Shown piece by piece: positions 53,944 through 62,892 of a stretch of DNA of 64,000 nucleotides (its first letter is position 1; the number at the start of each line of letters is the position of its first letter). A program made the translations under genes and the position numbers. The notes under the pieces are model-generated. The model was not told the origin of the DNA, ran no database searches, and saw nothing but the letters and a program-made list of their open reading frames with translations. The stretch spans positions 474,578 to 538,577 of the forward strand of contig CANLOL010000001.1 of NCBI GenBank assembly GCA_947492905.1, in the 5' to 3' direction. The DNA is from an uncultured Sphingorhabdus sp. (GTDB lineage Bacteria > Pseudomonadota > Alphaproteobacteria > Sphingomonadales > Sphingomonadaceae).

Positions 53944-53977
53944 ATTATGTATAATCACACTTATCATTATGCATAAT
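53944..53977. promoter_or_regulatory. Two palindromes ATTATGyATAAT, candidate Lrp/AsnC operator
   Basis: ATTATGTATAAT (53944-53955) and ATTATGCATAAT (53966-53977) are 22 bases apart centre to centre in the divergent region between the regulator and the CtlX gene. The spacing fits cooperative binding of an octameric Lrp-type protein on one DNA face. Confidence 0.65.
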
Positions 53978-54040
53978 TTAACTAATCATTTTGTCAATTA
54001 GCTAAGTTTACGCTAAACGCTGCTTTATGCATATTAGGCT

Positions 54041-54985
54041 ATGTTCATTGATATTCACGGCATAAATAAATCTATACAGGCACCTCATACTGTTATCATG
54101 GTGCGGCCTCATAATTTTCACCCCAATCCTATGAGCGCCCAAGATAATGGCTTTCAAAAAAAGCCATCCCATGATGATTATGATGAAATAGCGAAATCCG
54201 CCTATAAAGAAGTTAGCCAAGCCGCAGAAATATTAGAAGCCTTGGGCATCACCGTTCATATATTTGAAGATACAGGGTCCAAAACACCCGATTCCGTCTT
54301 TCCTAACAATTGGTTTTCAACCCATGATGACGGTAAAATTGTGACATACCCTATGTTTGTCCCAAATCGCCGCAATGAAAGGCGCAAAGATATAATCGCA
54401 GCGCTGAAAAGCAATTATGAAGTTCACAAAATAATCGATTATAGCGCAATGGAGCAGCAAAATATCTTCTTAGAGGGTACAGGGGCAATGGTGTTGGATC
54501 ATGCAAACCGCATAGCTTATGCTGCGCGATCAAAACGTGCCAATCCATCAGCATTTCAGCAATTTTGCACCGACCTAAACTATCAACCCATAATGTTTGA
54601 TGCCCAAGATAAGCATGGCACAGCCGTTTATCATACCAATGTGATGATGTGCATCGCCAATGATTTTGTGCTAATTGCACCCGATATGCTACCGAATGAG
54701 AAAGAGCGTAAAGAGGTTCTTGCTTCATTAGAAAACTCTGGGAAAGAGATTATCACTCTATCTGAGGAACAAATTTTTCAATTTTCGGGCAATGCTATTG
54801 AATTAACCGGAACTAATGGGCCCAATCTAATATTGTCGCAAACCAGTTATGAAGCGCTTCATAATGATCAATTAGAGCGAATATCGGCGCATGCACATCT
54901 GCAACCTATTGATGTGAAAACCATAGAGATGGCTGGCGGGAGTATTAGATGCATGATTGCCGCTATTCATCTTAGAGCGCGATAA
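54041..54985 (+). CDS. ctlX: CtlX-type citrulline/arginine hydrolase (amidinotransferase fold)
   Basis: A 314-residue member of the guanidino-group modifying superfamily (citrulline utilisation hydrolase CtlX). MVRPHNFHPNP, PDSVFPNNWFSTH, FLEGTGAMVLDH, YHTNVMMCI (catalytic His) and the C-terminal GGSIRCMIAAIH with catalytic C304 are all present. It removes the ureido or guanidino group from citrulline or arginine to give ornithine, feeding ornithine cyclodeaminase (48378-49424). It diverges from the Lrp-type regulator and the shared region contains two palindromic operator candidates. glpK follows 83 bases later, a separate pathway. Confidence 0.88.
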   Translation: MFIDIHGINKSIQAPHTVIMVRPHNFHPNPMSAQDNGFQKKPSHDDYDEIAKSAYKEVSQAAEILEALGITVHIFEDTGSKTPDSVFPNNWFSTHDDGKIVTYPMFVPNRRNERRKDIIAALKSNYEVHKIIDYSAMEQQNIFLEGTGAMVLDHANRIAYAARSKRANPSAFQQFCTDLNYQPIMFDAQDKHGTAVYHTNVMMCIANDFVLIAPDMLPNEKERKEVLASLENSGKEIITLSEEQIFQFSGNAIELTGTNGPNLILSQTSYEALHNDQLERISAHAHLQPIDVKTIEMAGGSIRCMIAAIHLRAR

Positions 54986-55068
54986 CTCCTTGCTTGATAT
55001 ATTATCATAAACGCGCATAAATACGCCCTAAGGAAAAAACTTCCTCCATTGGGATAAGGGATGAGAAA

Positions 55069-56535
55069 TTGAGCAAATTTATCTTGGTCATTGACGAAGG
55101 AACCACCTCCACACGGGCCATGCTTTTTACCCCTGATGGAGGATGCACAGACAGCAAGCAATTACCGCTCACCCAATATTATCCAGAGCCAGGCCATGTT
55201 GAGCATGATGCCGAAGAAATATGGCAAAATAGCCTAGACTGTACCAAAGCTATGATTGAAAAAGCCGGTGGCGGCGCGAATATCATCAGTATCGGCATCA
55301 CCAATCAACGTGAGACTATAATATTCTGGGATAAACGGACGGGTAAACCGCTCAGCAAAGCAATCGTCTGGCAAGATCGTCGCACGAGCGATATTTGTGA
55401 TACACTCAAAAATGAAGGCCGCGAAGATTGGCTGCATAATCGCACTGGACTTCGGCTTGATCCCTATTTTTCTGGCAGTAAAATTGGATGGGCCTTAAAA
55501 CATTGGCCCCAGCTTAATGATATTGGTGAACATCTGGCCGTTGGTACGGTTGAGAGCTATTTGATTTTCCGTTTAACCAATGGAACGCATATCAGCGATG
55601 CTTCAAACGCATCGCGCACGGCCTTGATGGACATAGAGCATGGTCAATGGGATGGCGAATTATGCGATATGTTTAATGTCCCCATGGCAATATTACCGCA
55701 AATAACCGACTGCGCTGGAGAATTAGGGATTTGTGATCCCAATGTCGTGGGTCATCCCATTTTAATAAGCGGATGCGCTGGCGATCAGCAAGCCGCAACC
55801 ATAGGGCAAGCCTGCTTAAATCCTGGGCAAAGCAAAGCAACTTTTGGAACAGGGGCTTTCATTCTTACCAATACAGGGCGCGAATTTTATCGATCAAAAA
55901 ATCGTTTATTATCGACCATCGCATGGCAAATAGGCGGGGTACGTCATTATGCTATCGAAGGATCAATATTTGTTGCTGGCAGCTTAATCCAATGGTTGCG
56001 CGATGATATAAAATTGATCGAACATGCGCATGAAAGCGAAGAAATAGCCAAATCATTAAAGGATAATGGCGGTGTTTATATTGTGCCGGCCTTATCAGGG
56101 CTGGGCGCGCCGCATTGGAAAGCCGATGCCCGTGCTATGATATGCGGCCTAAGTTTTGCGAGCGGAAAAGACCATATCATTCGCGCCGCATTAGAATCGA
56201 TGGCCTATCAATGTTATGATTTACAATCCGCCTTTGCCCAAGATGGCGCTGCATGGAGCGAATTGCGCGTCGATGGTGCAATGGTCAACAATGGCTGGAT
56301 GGTTCAGCATTTGGCCAATATCCTCAATGTACGCATCGATAGGCCCGATTTTGTTGAGACGACAGCTCTTGGTGCTGCCATGTTGGCCGCTATAGGGGCT
56401 GGCATTTATCCCGATCTTGAATCGGCAAGCGCTATGATTGGCGATGTTCAGAGCTTTACCTGTGCTATGGATGAGAATGAACGTAACCCTCTTTTACAGG
56501 AATGGCAAAAAGCCGTAGACTTTGTAACGGGCTAA
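55069..56535 (+). CDS. glpK: Glycerol kinase
   Basis: A 488-residue FGGY kinase. The start SKFILVIDEGTTSTRAMLF carries the phosphate-1 loop, and IGITNQRETIIFWDKRTGKP with IVWQDRRT are the glycerol-site blocks. SGCAGDQQAATIGQACLNPGQ includes the catalytic Asp (GDQQ), and FGTGAFILTNTG and VDGAMVNNGWMVQ are also typical. It phosphorylates glycerol to sn-glycerol-3-phosphate. The initiation codon is TTG at 55069, with AAGGGATGAG just upstream. An ATG in that stretch is out of frame. No glpF or glpD gene adjoins. The PTS-regulated IIA site of enteric GlpK is not recognisable. Confidence 0.93.
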   Translation: MSKFILVIDEGTTSTRAMLFTPDGGCTDSKQLPLTQYYPEPGHVEHDAEEIWQNSLDCTKAMIEKAGGGANIISIGITNQRETIIFWDKRTGKPLSKAIVWQDRRTSDICDTLKNEGREDWLHNRTGLRLDPYFSGSKIGWALKHWPQLNDIGEHLAVGTVESYLIFRLTNGTHISDASNASRTALMDIEHGQWDGELCDMFNVPMAILPQITDCAGELGICDPNVVGHPILISGCAGDQQAATIGQACLNPGQSKATFGTGAFILTNTGREFYRSKNRLLSTIAWQIGGVRHYAIEGSIFVAGSLIQWLRDDIKLIEHAHESEEIAKSLKDNGGVYIVPALSGLGAPHWKADARAMICGLSFASGKDHIIRAALESMAYQCYDLQSAFAQDGAAWSELRVDGAMVNNGWMVQHLANILNVRIDRPDFVETTALGAAMLAAIGAGIYPDLESASAMIGDVQSFTCAMDENERNPLLQEWQKAVDFVTG

Positions 56536-56553
56536 TAGCCCTATACGTCATGA

Positions 56554-59310
56554 TTATAAGCCGCCACCCGCTGCTTCTTGCGCTTCTTCTTCGCTGCTTG
56601 CCTTATCGGCGCTAGCGATTCTTATTTTCGGTGATACTGGCAAAGAGCCAAAGTCAAAAATCGGATTATCCGCATTCAATATTGCTTTCTCTTCTATCTG
56701 AGATTGAACGCCGATAATATCCGCAACGAGCGGATTCACTCTGATACTATATTCACCATAGGCAACGCTCTCGAATAAGAAGAAACCATCAAATTCGCTG
56801 CGTGTCTTCTTTATGACAATGCCATTTTTATCGATTAATTCCAGATCAACGCCTGTGTAGAGGCCTCCGCCTTCTTTTACGAGCGTCCCAGATACCTCAC
56901 CAGCCGATACCAAGGGCAATGCTATTTCAAATGCAACGCCCGGACGCGGCGTAATCACAACACCGCTATTGGCTGGCTGTACAAATGGATCGGGTAATGT
57001 CGAAGAATCAATACCGATTAATATAGGCTCAAAAGGTTGCAGCCCATCTATGATCGTTTCGCCATTTTCATCGGTTGGATTTGAGCTTCCAGACACACCC
57101 GTAGTAAGCTCAACATCTTTTTCTATTCTCTCATTATCCTGCCTAATGCCATCACCATTATCATCATGGAAAACCGTTGCAAATGCTTGTCCAGTCACTG
57201 CAAGCTTGTTCGAGGTAAGCCGGATACCGCGCCCGTTGGGCTTTGGTCCAAGGCTGAAAGATAGATTTATCCCCGCCGCCACAGAACCATCACTTGCGGC
57301 TTCCACTTGGCCGGTGAGAGCAACATTTTTGAAATTACGCGTATATCCTAGAGCCACACGTGCACGGCGCGATACAGCCTGATAGCCCAGTTCAGCGCGG
57401 AAAGCAGAATTTTCCCCGCTACGCCAATCAGCCGTTATCTGCGATTCGCTAAAGCCCGTGCCATTAATTCCGCCATTGAGAATGAAACTCGCCTCCCCGC
57501 GCAATCGAACGCGGCCAAGACGTCCACTGAGACGGACTCTATTTTCTAGTAAATCGGGTGGGTCCAAACCATTTGCAGTTTTGGTTTTTTCCCAAGCCAA
57601 TTCATTGGTTATACCCAACTTATTGATATTGAATGTTATTCTCTGCAATGCTTCCCAATTAACCGTGTCATTACTATCCTTGCTATAGCTGGTTTCAAAA
57701 TGGAGCGGCAGGAAATTATTACCAATAGCTATATTTTGATCTAAAGTTGCGCGGACCAACTCTCTGACATTGGCATTATAGCGTTCTGATCGGAAACCAT
57801 CATCCAATATTGCTGCCTCTAGCTGGAATAATGTCTTGCCAAATTGACCCAATACCTGCGCTCTAAACGCATTACTAGAGCCAAAATCATTGGCCGCCGA
57901 TAGCTCCACCAGAGTTGGCCCAATCGCTCTACGAATAGAGGCTTCTATTTGATTTTGCCGTTCGTTAAGCGAGCGCAAAGAGAAAACAGAAGCTGCAACA
58001 GATGTTTTTGCATTAATTCCGCGTTCAAAACCAAATCCGCCGCGCAGCCCCTGCGAGCTACTGCTACCAACATCGTTAAAGTTAAACAAATCACGGCCAC
58101 TATCTTGTACAGTGGCCCAATAATATGTTTCCTTAGGCGGAATAGAATCTAGCCCAACAGGTATCAACTTCACCTCTTTTTTAACCTGGCCTTGCGGTCC
58201 ATATAAAATCACTTCAAATTTATTCTGACCATAGAGCAATGCCACATCGATAAATTCATACCGCCCATCACCACGGCTTGTCACAAATGCTATTAATTCA
58301 CCATTGCGATAGAGTTCAGCATCCCATCCATCGGGCAATTCTCCACGAAATGTAGTGCGGTCAAAATTAGCAGGACGTTCAACAGGCCGGTTGGTAATAA
58401 ACGCTCCGCGCCCAGCAGTGTTTTGCGCTCCCAATGCAGTAGATACAGTCGAGACATCCCCTACTGCCACATGCGTTGCAGAGAGCGGGCCCAATAATTC
58501 ACCCTTAGGGTCGGTCCGATACAGGCGAATCCGTGCAGCGCTAGGAACGCCCTGATTATCAGAGGATATACGCGCATCAAAAGAAGCTTTGGCCACCTCT
58601 CCGCTTGCAAAAATCTCATAACGTGCATCGGCGCTAGTTCCGCCAATCGCATCATTTTGTACCCCTGCTGACGCCACGACGTCAACAGATGGGGTGCGCC
58701 ATAAACGATAAGGGTCTTTGGCTTGGGGTAATTTGCTAATATCAAAATTACTTCTAGGCCTTACGCGGCCAGCTCTTTCTTTGCGTTCCTCAGCCAATTC
58801 AAAAGGCAATTTATTCTCTGACTTTAATATCAGCAATGCATTGGAGAGATCAGCAGTGAGCTCAACATCTAACCAGCTGGCCAATTTATCAACATTGATG
58901 CACCAGCCTTCAGGAACATCATAAATATCACTATTGGATAATTTGCTTGTTTTGTTCACGATTTGTACTATACTTTGATCGCGGTCAATCACTATTGTGC
59001 GCGCCTCACTAAATAACCAACCGGTTGCGCGGCGCGACTTTTTATCCAATCTGATCGGAAGATCCATCGCCAATATAGTATCAGCGAAATCAATGCATAT
59101 GCCCGTACTGGTTTGATATCCGCGAACGCCATCGCCTAAGCGATATTTGCCCGAACGAATATCAAATAATAGGGCATCATCATCATTTGCAACCCAAGCC
59201 GCTTCTGCATTGTCTTGCGCATAAGCAGCAGCGGCCGGAAGCATATAAGCTCCAGCCGCAATCGCAAATGCTTTCAAAGCATTAGAAAAGAGGGATTGGG
59301 TTTTTTTCAT
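56554..59310 (-). CDS. Outer-membrane usher-like protein of a DUF4402 pilus system
   Basis: A 918-residue exported protein (signal MLPAAAAYAQ). An N-terminal periplasmic region (35-210) is followed by beta-barrel-like sequence with usher features (QGVPSAARIRLYRTDPKG, THVAVGDVSTVS, FRGELPDGWDAELYRNGELI in pieces, YEFIDVALLYGQNKFEVILYGPQG in pieces). These match alternative chaperone-usher (TcfC/EcpC-like) proteins, not classical PapC. The C-terminal ~230 residues have SdrD/carboxypeptidase-regulatory-like repeats (VFHDDNGDGIRQDNE, GTLVKEGGGLYTGV, SEFDGFFLFESVAYGEYSI). Gene order pilin-chaperone-usher supports it. It starts 16 bases after the chaperone stop, with a weak ribosome site. Confidence 0.75.
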   Translation of the reverse strand: MKKTQSLFSNALKAFAIAAGAYMLPAAAAYAQDNAEAAWVANDDDALLFDIRSGKYRLGDGVRGYQTSTGICIDFADTILAMDLPIRLDKKSRRATGWLFSEARTIVIDRDQSIVQIVNKTSKLSNSDIYDVPEGWCINVDKLASWLDVELTADLSNALLILKSENKLPFELAEERKERAGRVRPRSNFDISKLPQAKDPYRLWRTPSVDVVASAGVQNDAIGGTSADARYEIFASGEVAKASFDARISSDNQGVPSAARIRLYRTDPKGELLGPLSATHVAVGDVSTVSTALGAQNTAGRGAFITNRPVERPANFDRTTFRGELPDGWDAELYRNGELIAFVTSRGDGRYEFIDVALLYGQNKFEVILYGPQGQVKKEVKLIPVGLDSIPPKETYYWATVQDSGRDLFNFNDVGSSSSQGLRGGFGFERGINAKTSVAASVFSLRSLNERQNQIEASIRRAIGPTLVELSAANDFGSSNAFRAQVLGQFGKTLFQLEAAILDDGFRSERYNANVRELVRATLDQNIAIGNNFLPLHFETSYSKDSNDTVNWEALQRITFNINKLGITNELAWEKTKTANGLDPPDLLENRVRLSGRLGRVRLRGEASFILNGGINGTGFSESQITADWRSGENSAFRAELGYQAVSRRARVALGYTRNFKNVALTGQVEAASDGSVAAGINLSFSLGPKPNGRGIRLTSNKLAVTGQAFATVFHDDNGDGIRQDNERIEKDVELTTGVSGSSNPTDENGETIIDGLQPFEPILIGIDSSTLPDPFVQPANSGVVITPRPGVAFEIALPLVSAGEVSGTLVKEGGGLYTGVDLELIDKNGIVIKKTRSEFDGFFLFESVAYGEYSIRVNPLVADIIGVQSQIEEKAILNADNPIFDFGSLPVSPKIRIASADKASSEEEAQEAAGGGL

Positions 59311-59326
59311 AAGATGAAATAAGAAA

Positions 59327-60166
59327 TTATCTTATAACGCCTCTGGTTTGGCTAATAAGCTTACCGCCAGCATTTTCAGCTTCATAATAAGAAACAACCA
59401 CTTCGCCTTTAAAGGCTGGAATCATTTTTGGATCGATCGGAATACGAACCAAACGCTCTTGAACCTCTGGGTAAATGGCGATGCCTTTTGCAATCATAAC
59501 AGGCTCTTTAACGCCAGGCTTAGTAACGCGAATTTCACCATAAACCGAACGATCGCCCGTGCGCGACATATTCAATTGAAAGCTGCTACCGCCTTCATCT
59601 GTCACAACGCGTGGATTTGCTATCGCCGCAGTCGCTTCTAAGACGCCTTTGCGCACGATAATAGGAATAGAAATACCATAAATTGGGATTAATCTGATTT
59701 GCAATCCTTCGTTACCCGCAGCCACTTCAGCCGCAGATTCGGTTTTTGGAATTGCACGGAACAACATATGGGCTCTATATTCACCATCTTCGAGATCCGC
59801 TGGCAATATAGGTTTCAGCCGAATGGATTGCGGTTGATTGGGCAATAATGTCACGCGGCGCGGCGCGTAACGCACCAATGAAAGCGCTTTATCCTCTGCA
59901 TCGGTTGCATCAGTTTTTTCAATATCTTCCAATTTTCCAATTTCATTCATTCGGCGCAACACCAAAGAAACACGATAGGTAGATTCTTCACTGCCGATAT
60001 TGCTAAGAATGACCTCTGCCCCGCGCCGGCTATCCAAAATAACGCGCGTAGGCGCCACCAACAAATCACCCGCTGCGAAAACTGGTGATTGAAAAGCCAT
60101 TAGTGATGTAAGAGCAATTGCCCCCCTTTTCACCCATGAAGATAGTTGCGATCCCAATATTGTCAT
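59327..60166 (-). CDS. Pilus periplasmic chaperone (PapD-like fold)
   Basis: A 279-residue secreted protein with a signal peptide (GAIALTSLMAFQSPVFAAG). The two-Ig chaperone layout reads DLLVAPTRVILDSRRGAEVILSNIG, SLVRYAPRRVTLLPNQPQSIRLKP and GEYRAHMLFRAIP. The first strands with alternating hydrophobic residues and conserved Arg are the subunit-binding site of this fold. It lies between the DUF4402 pilin gene (upstream, past a terminator) and the usher gene. I chose MTILGSQLSSW (60164-60166). A start 8 codons earlier is possible. It should hold the pilin in the periplasm and deliver it to the usher. Confidence 0.8.
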   Translation of the reverse strand: MTILGSQLSSWVKRGAIALTSLMAFQSPVFAAGDLLVAPTRVILDSRRGAEVILSNIGSEESTYRVSLVLRRMNEIGKLEDIEKTDATDAEDKALSLVRYAPRRVTLLPNQPQSIRLKPILPADLEDGEYRAHMLFRAIPKTESAAEVAAGNEGLQIRLIPIYGISIPIIVRKGVLEATAAIANPRVVTDEGGSSFQLNMSRTGDRSVYGEIRVTKPGVKEPVMIAKGIAIYPEVQERLVRIPIDPKMIPAFKGEVVVSYYEAENAGGKLISQTRGVIR

Positions 60167-60288
60167 ACTCAATTCTCCGAAAATTTGCACATGATTAGAA
60201 GCTTTTAAAAGCCACTAATCCTATATTTCAGATTTTACATTAGGCACATATGGTTACTATTTTCCTAATAGAGCGGGATATAAGACAT

Positions 60289-60319
60289 AAAAAACCCCAG
60301 CTATTTTCATAGCCGGGGT
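60289..60319 (-). terminator. Intercistronic terminator/attenuator after the pilin gene
   Basis: ACCCC-A-GCTAT (60294-60304), loop TTTC and ATAGC-C-GGGGT (60309-60319) form an 11-base stem with one mismatch, followed on the minus strand by a run of T. A smaller CTGCT/AGCAG hairpin lies at 60334-60347, just past the pilin stop. The pair likely caps most transcripts after the pilin and stabilises its mRNA. Confidence 0.8.
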
Positions 60320-60355
60320 ATAAGGTTTATTAGCTGCTATTTAGCAGTTATTATA

Positions 60356-60853
60356 TTACTGATAATCAGCAGAAACGCTGTAAGTACCGGTGTAAACGCC
60401 AGCTGCTTGTGAAGCACCCACTGCCAATTCACCACCAACAAATACTGTTTCAAGATTTGCTGAGTCAAAAGTGATTGAAGTTGTTGAAGGTGTCAAAGTA
60501 AGAAGCATATCAGCGCCTGCACCTGTCAAAGTTGTTGAAGCGTCAACGGTAAGTGCAACTACTAGGCCATCAGCAGCATTTGTAACTTGGAAGCTACCGC
60601 GCGTTGAACCGCCAACGCAAGTTAACTCAGCTGAACATGTACGTGTGCCAGAAACTTCGTCTAGAGTTACTGTACCGCCAGCAGCACCAACAGCTACTAG
60701 ACCAAGATCAAGATCAGCTACTGGAGAAAGCTCAACAGCGGCAATGATTTCAGCTTCAGCAGAAGCGGTTTCGGTTGCTGCATGAGCAGCATTTGACATC
60801 ATAGCAGCTGCGATTACAGAAGCGCCGATTACGGTTTTAAACTTGTTCAACAT
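60356..60853 (-). CDS. DUF4402 family secreted pilin-like protein
   Basis: A 165-residue secreted protein with a signal peptide (VIGASVIAAAMMSNAAHA). The mature part is Gly/Thr/Ala-rich beta sequence: VAVGAAGGTVTLDEVSGTRTCSAELTCVGG with one Cys pair, then SFQVTNAADGLVVAL, and the end AGVYTGTYSVSADYQ, the strand motif common to DUF4402 (PF14352) and usher-secreted subunits. I chose the ATG at 60851-60853 because AAAGGA lies about 9 bases before it. Longer frames are spurious. It is the only subunit-like gene before the chaperone and usher genes, so it probably forms the fibre. No tip adhesin is recognised. Confidence 0.75.
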   Translation of the reverse strand: MLNKFKTVIGASVIAAAMMSNAAHAATETASAEAEIIAAVELSPVADLDLGLVAVGAAGGTVTLDEVSGTRTCSAELTCVGGSTRGSFQVTNAADGLVVALTVDASTTLTGAGADMLLTLTPSTTSITFDSANLETVFVGGELAVGASQAAGVYTGTYSVSADYQ

Positions 60854-61165
60854 AATATTTAGTCCTTTAAATTTGAGCATCACAAAGCTGCGATACATAT
60901 TTGCAATTTTGGAATGCCCCACTGCATCCTGTGGACTGTTATGCGGTTAGAATCATAAGATATTATGTGTTTTAATAGTTAACATAATTTTTTCTTCACA
61001 ACTAAAAATCAAACCAAATAATTGTTATTGGACAATTAATTTAGTTAATGCTGTAAAAATTAAAAATAAAATATTTAATATTATTGCACTTTTTCCGTGC
61101 CCAAGAGCTTATTCTATAAGCCCTATTGCAGAATGAAAATAAAGCGTAGCAATGTGCAAAAAGCC
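60854..61165. other. AT-rich region between parB and the pilin operon
   Basis: 312 bases with no supported gene, extremely AT-rich in the middle. It contains the pilin promoter region and the 3' side of parB. I see a short hairpin GCTTA/TAAGC at about 61107 without a T-run, and no DnaA-box cluster, so I do not call an origin here. Confidence 0.5.
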
Positions 61166-62113
61166 TTAAAAAGACTCGCCTGTTAAACGCTGACACAACA
61201 TATCAAGCTGATCGAGGCTTTTATATTCAAAGGCAACAACGCCGCTGCCGCCTTCCCTCTGATCAATTTTTACTTTTAAGCCCAATAGATCGCCCAAATG
61301 ATTCTCTATTGCTGCAACGTCAGCAGAGGATTCTTGATTGCCCAACACGACCGGCTTCAAATTTTTGCGCTTTGGTTTGCCTTTTCTGGCAAGAGCTTCA
61401 ACCTGACGAACAGATAAGCCCTGCTTAACAGCCTGCCGAGCAAGATGTGTCATATTCTCGCTCTTTAATAGAGCCCGTGCATGGCCCATGCTTAAATCAC
61501 CATCAATCACCATTGAACGGACATCATCATCCAGATCAACCAAGCGCAACATATTGGTGATATGGCTGCGTGACTTATCGACTAATTTTGCCAGCTCATT
61601 ATGATTATAGCCAAATTCATCGCCAAGTTTCTTATAAGCCTCGGCTTCTTCTATAGGGTTTAGATCTTCGCGCTGAATATTTTCAATCAGCGCAATTTCC
61701 ACTGTTTCCTTATTCGTGAAAGGCCGAACAACCGCGGGCACTTCATGCAATCGCGCTCTTTGCGCAGCACGCCAACGCCTCTCACCCGCGACCAGTTGAT
61801 ATTTTCCTTGGAAAGGACGCAATACAATCGGCTGAATAACACCATGTTGCGCTATACTATGCGCAAGCTCATTCAACTGATCTTCTTTGAATTGACGACG
61901 GGGCTGATCTGGGTGCGGGCTAATATCTGCTATCGCCACCATAGAAATATTGCTTTTGTTTAGCTGATTATCGCCGCGCTCATTAGGGCTATTAGAGGAT
62001 TCATCTCTCGGTTTATCATTTATCGCTTCGCCCAATAAAGCATCCAAACCGCGGCCTAATCCGGTTTTGCGGCGAACAACATTCGATTTTTTCGGAGATT
62101 CACTATTCTTCAT
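61166..62113 (-). CDS. parB: Chromosome partitioning protein ParB
   Basis: A 315-residue ParB. The N-terminal GLGRGLDALLG contacts ParA, the CTPase/ParB-N domain has IQPIVLRPF and GERRWRAAQRA, and the HTH (GYNHNELAKLVDKSRSHITN, MGHARALL) binds parS. A C-terminal dimer domain ends QLDMLCQRLTGESF. ParB loads at parS and spreads as a CTP-dependent clamp. Its ATG overlaps the parA stop (ATGA). A perfect parS (63479-63494) is 1.4 kb upstream in the same operon. Confidence 0.96.
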   Translation of the reverse strand: MKNSESPKKSNVVRRKTGLGRGLDALLGEAINDKPRDESSNSPNERGDNQLNKSNISMVAIADISPHPDQPRRQFKEDQLNELAHSIAQHGVIQPIVLRPFQGKYQLVAGERRWRAAQRARLHEVPAVVRPFTNKETVEIALIENIQREDLNPIEEAEAYKKLGDEFGYNHNELAKLVDKSRSHITNMLRLVDLDDDVRSMVIDGDLSMGHARALLKSENMTHLARQAVKQGLSVRQVEALARKGKPKRKNLKPVVLGNQESSADVAAIENHLGDLLGLKVKIDQREGGSGVVAFEYKSLDQLDMLCQRLTGESF

Positions 62114-62892
62114 GCGACCATTTCTTTTTCTGGTAAGCGGGCTATTAATTCACGGGCAAGGCTAATATAAGCTTCTGATCCTGCACAACGATGATCATAA
62201 ACAAGCGCTGGCATCCCATGGCTTGGCGCTTCTGATAGGCGAACATTGCGCGGTATGACAGTTTCAAACACAAGGCCGCCCAAACAAGACCGCACATCGT
62301 CGGCCACTTGATCGGTTAATCGGGCACGCCTGTCATACATAGTCAGCGCCACCCCTAATATAGATAGATCGGGGTTGAACCTCTGTTGGATGCGATCCAC
62401 CGTCTGCAATAATTGGCTTAAGCCTTCTAATGCAAAAAATTCACATTGCAGCGGAACCACGATTGAATCCACGGCCACCAATGCATTTATAGTTAATAAT
62501 CCTAGCGATGGTGGACAGTCTATTATGCATATATCCCATTGCTGAGCATCGGTTGCGTCCAGAACAGTTTGCAAACGATGTGTCCGGTTTTGGAAATCAA
62601 CCAATTCCACCTCAGCACCCGACAGATTAACCGTTGCTGGAATAATATCTAGCCCAGGGACATTGGTTTCACTGTAAGATTCAACTAAACTTGTATTACT
62701 TATCAAGAGTTTATAGCTATTATTCTCACGTTCTGACTGCTTGACGCCAAGGCCTGTTGAAGCATTACCCTGCGGATCTAAATCGATCAATAATGTGCGC
62801 CATCCGCTCGCGGCTAAGGCGGTGGCAATATTTATAGCTGTGGTGGTTTTGCCAACACCGCCTTTTTGATTTGCTATAGCTATCTTAATCAT
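62110..62892 (-). CDS. parA: Chromosome partitioning ATPase ParA
   Basis: A 260-residue Walker-type partition ATPase. The deviant Walker A IANQKGGVGKTTTAINIA (K-G-G-V-G-K-T-T), the switch IIDCPPSLGLLTINAL and the DLDPQGNAS Walker A' are all present. ATP-ParA dimers bind DNA nonspecifically and pull ParB-parS complexes. Start ATG at 62892. Its first 8 bases overlap the end of rsmG and its stop overlaps parB, so the cluster is translationally coupled. Confidence 0.96.
   Translation of the reverse strand: MIKIAIANQKGGVGKTTTAINIATALAASGWRTLLIDLDPQGNASTGLGVKQSERENNSYKLLISNTSLVESYSETNVPGLDIIPATVNLSGAEVELVDFQNRTHRLQTVLDATDAQQWDICIIDCPPSLGLLTINALVAVDSIVVPLQCEFFALEGLSQLLQTVDRIQQRFNPDLSILGVALTMYDRRARLTDQVADDVRSCLGGLVFETVIPRNVRLSEAPSHGMPALVYDHRCAGSEAYISLARELIARLPEKEMVA

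Noticed and set aside
60923-61165. AT-rich region next to parB as replication origin
   Set aside because: No cluster of DnaA boxes or 13-mers visible. AT-richness alone is explained by the pilin promoter.
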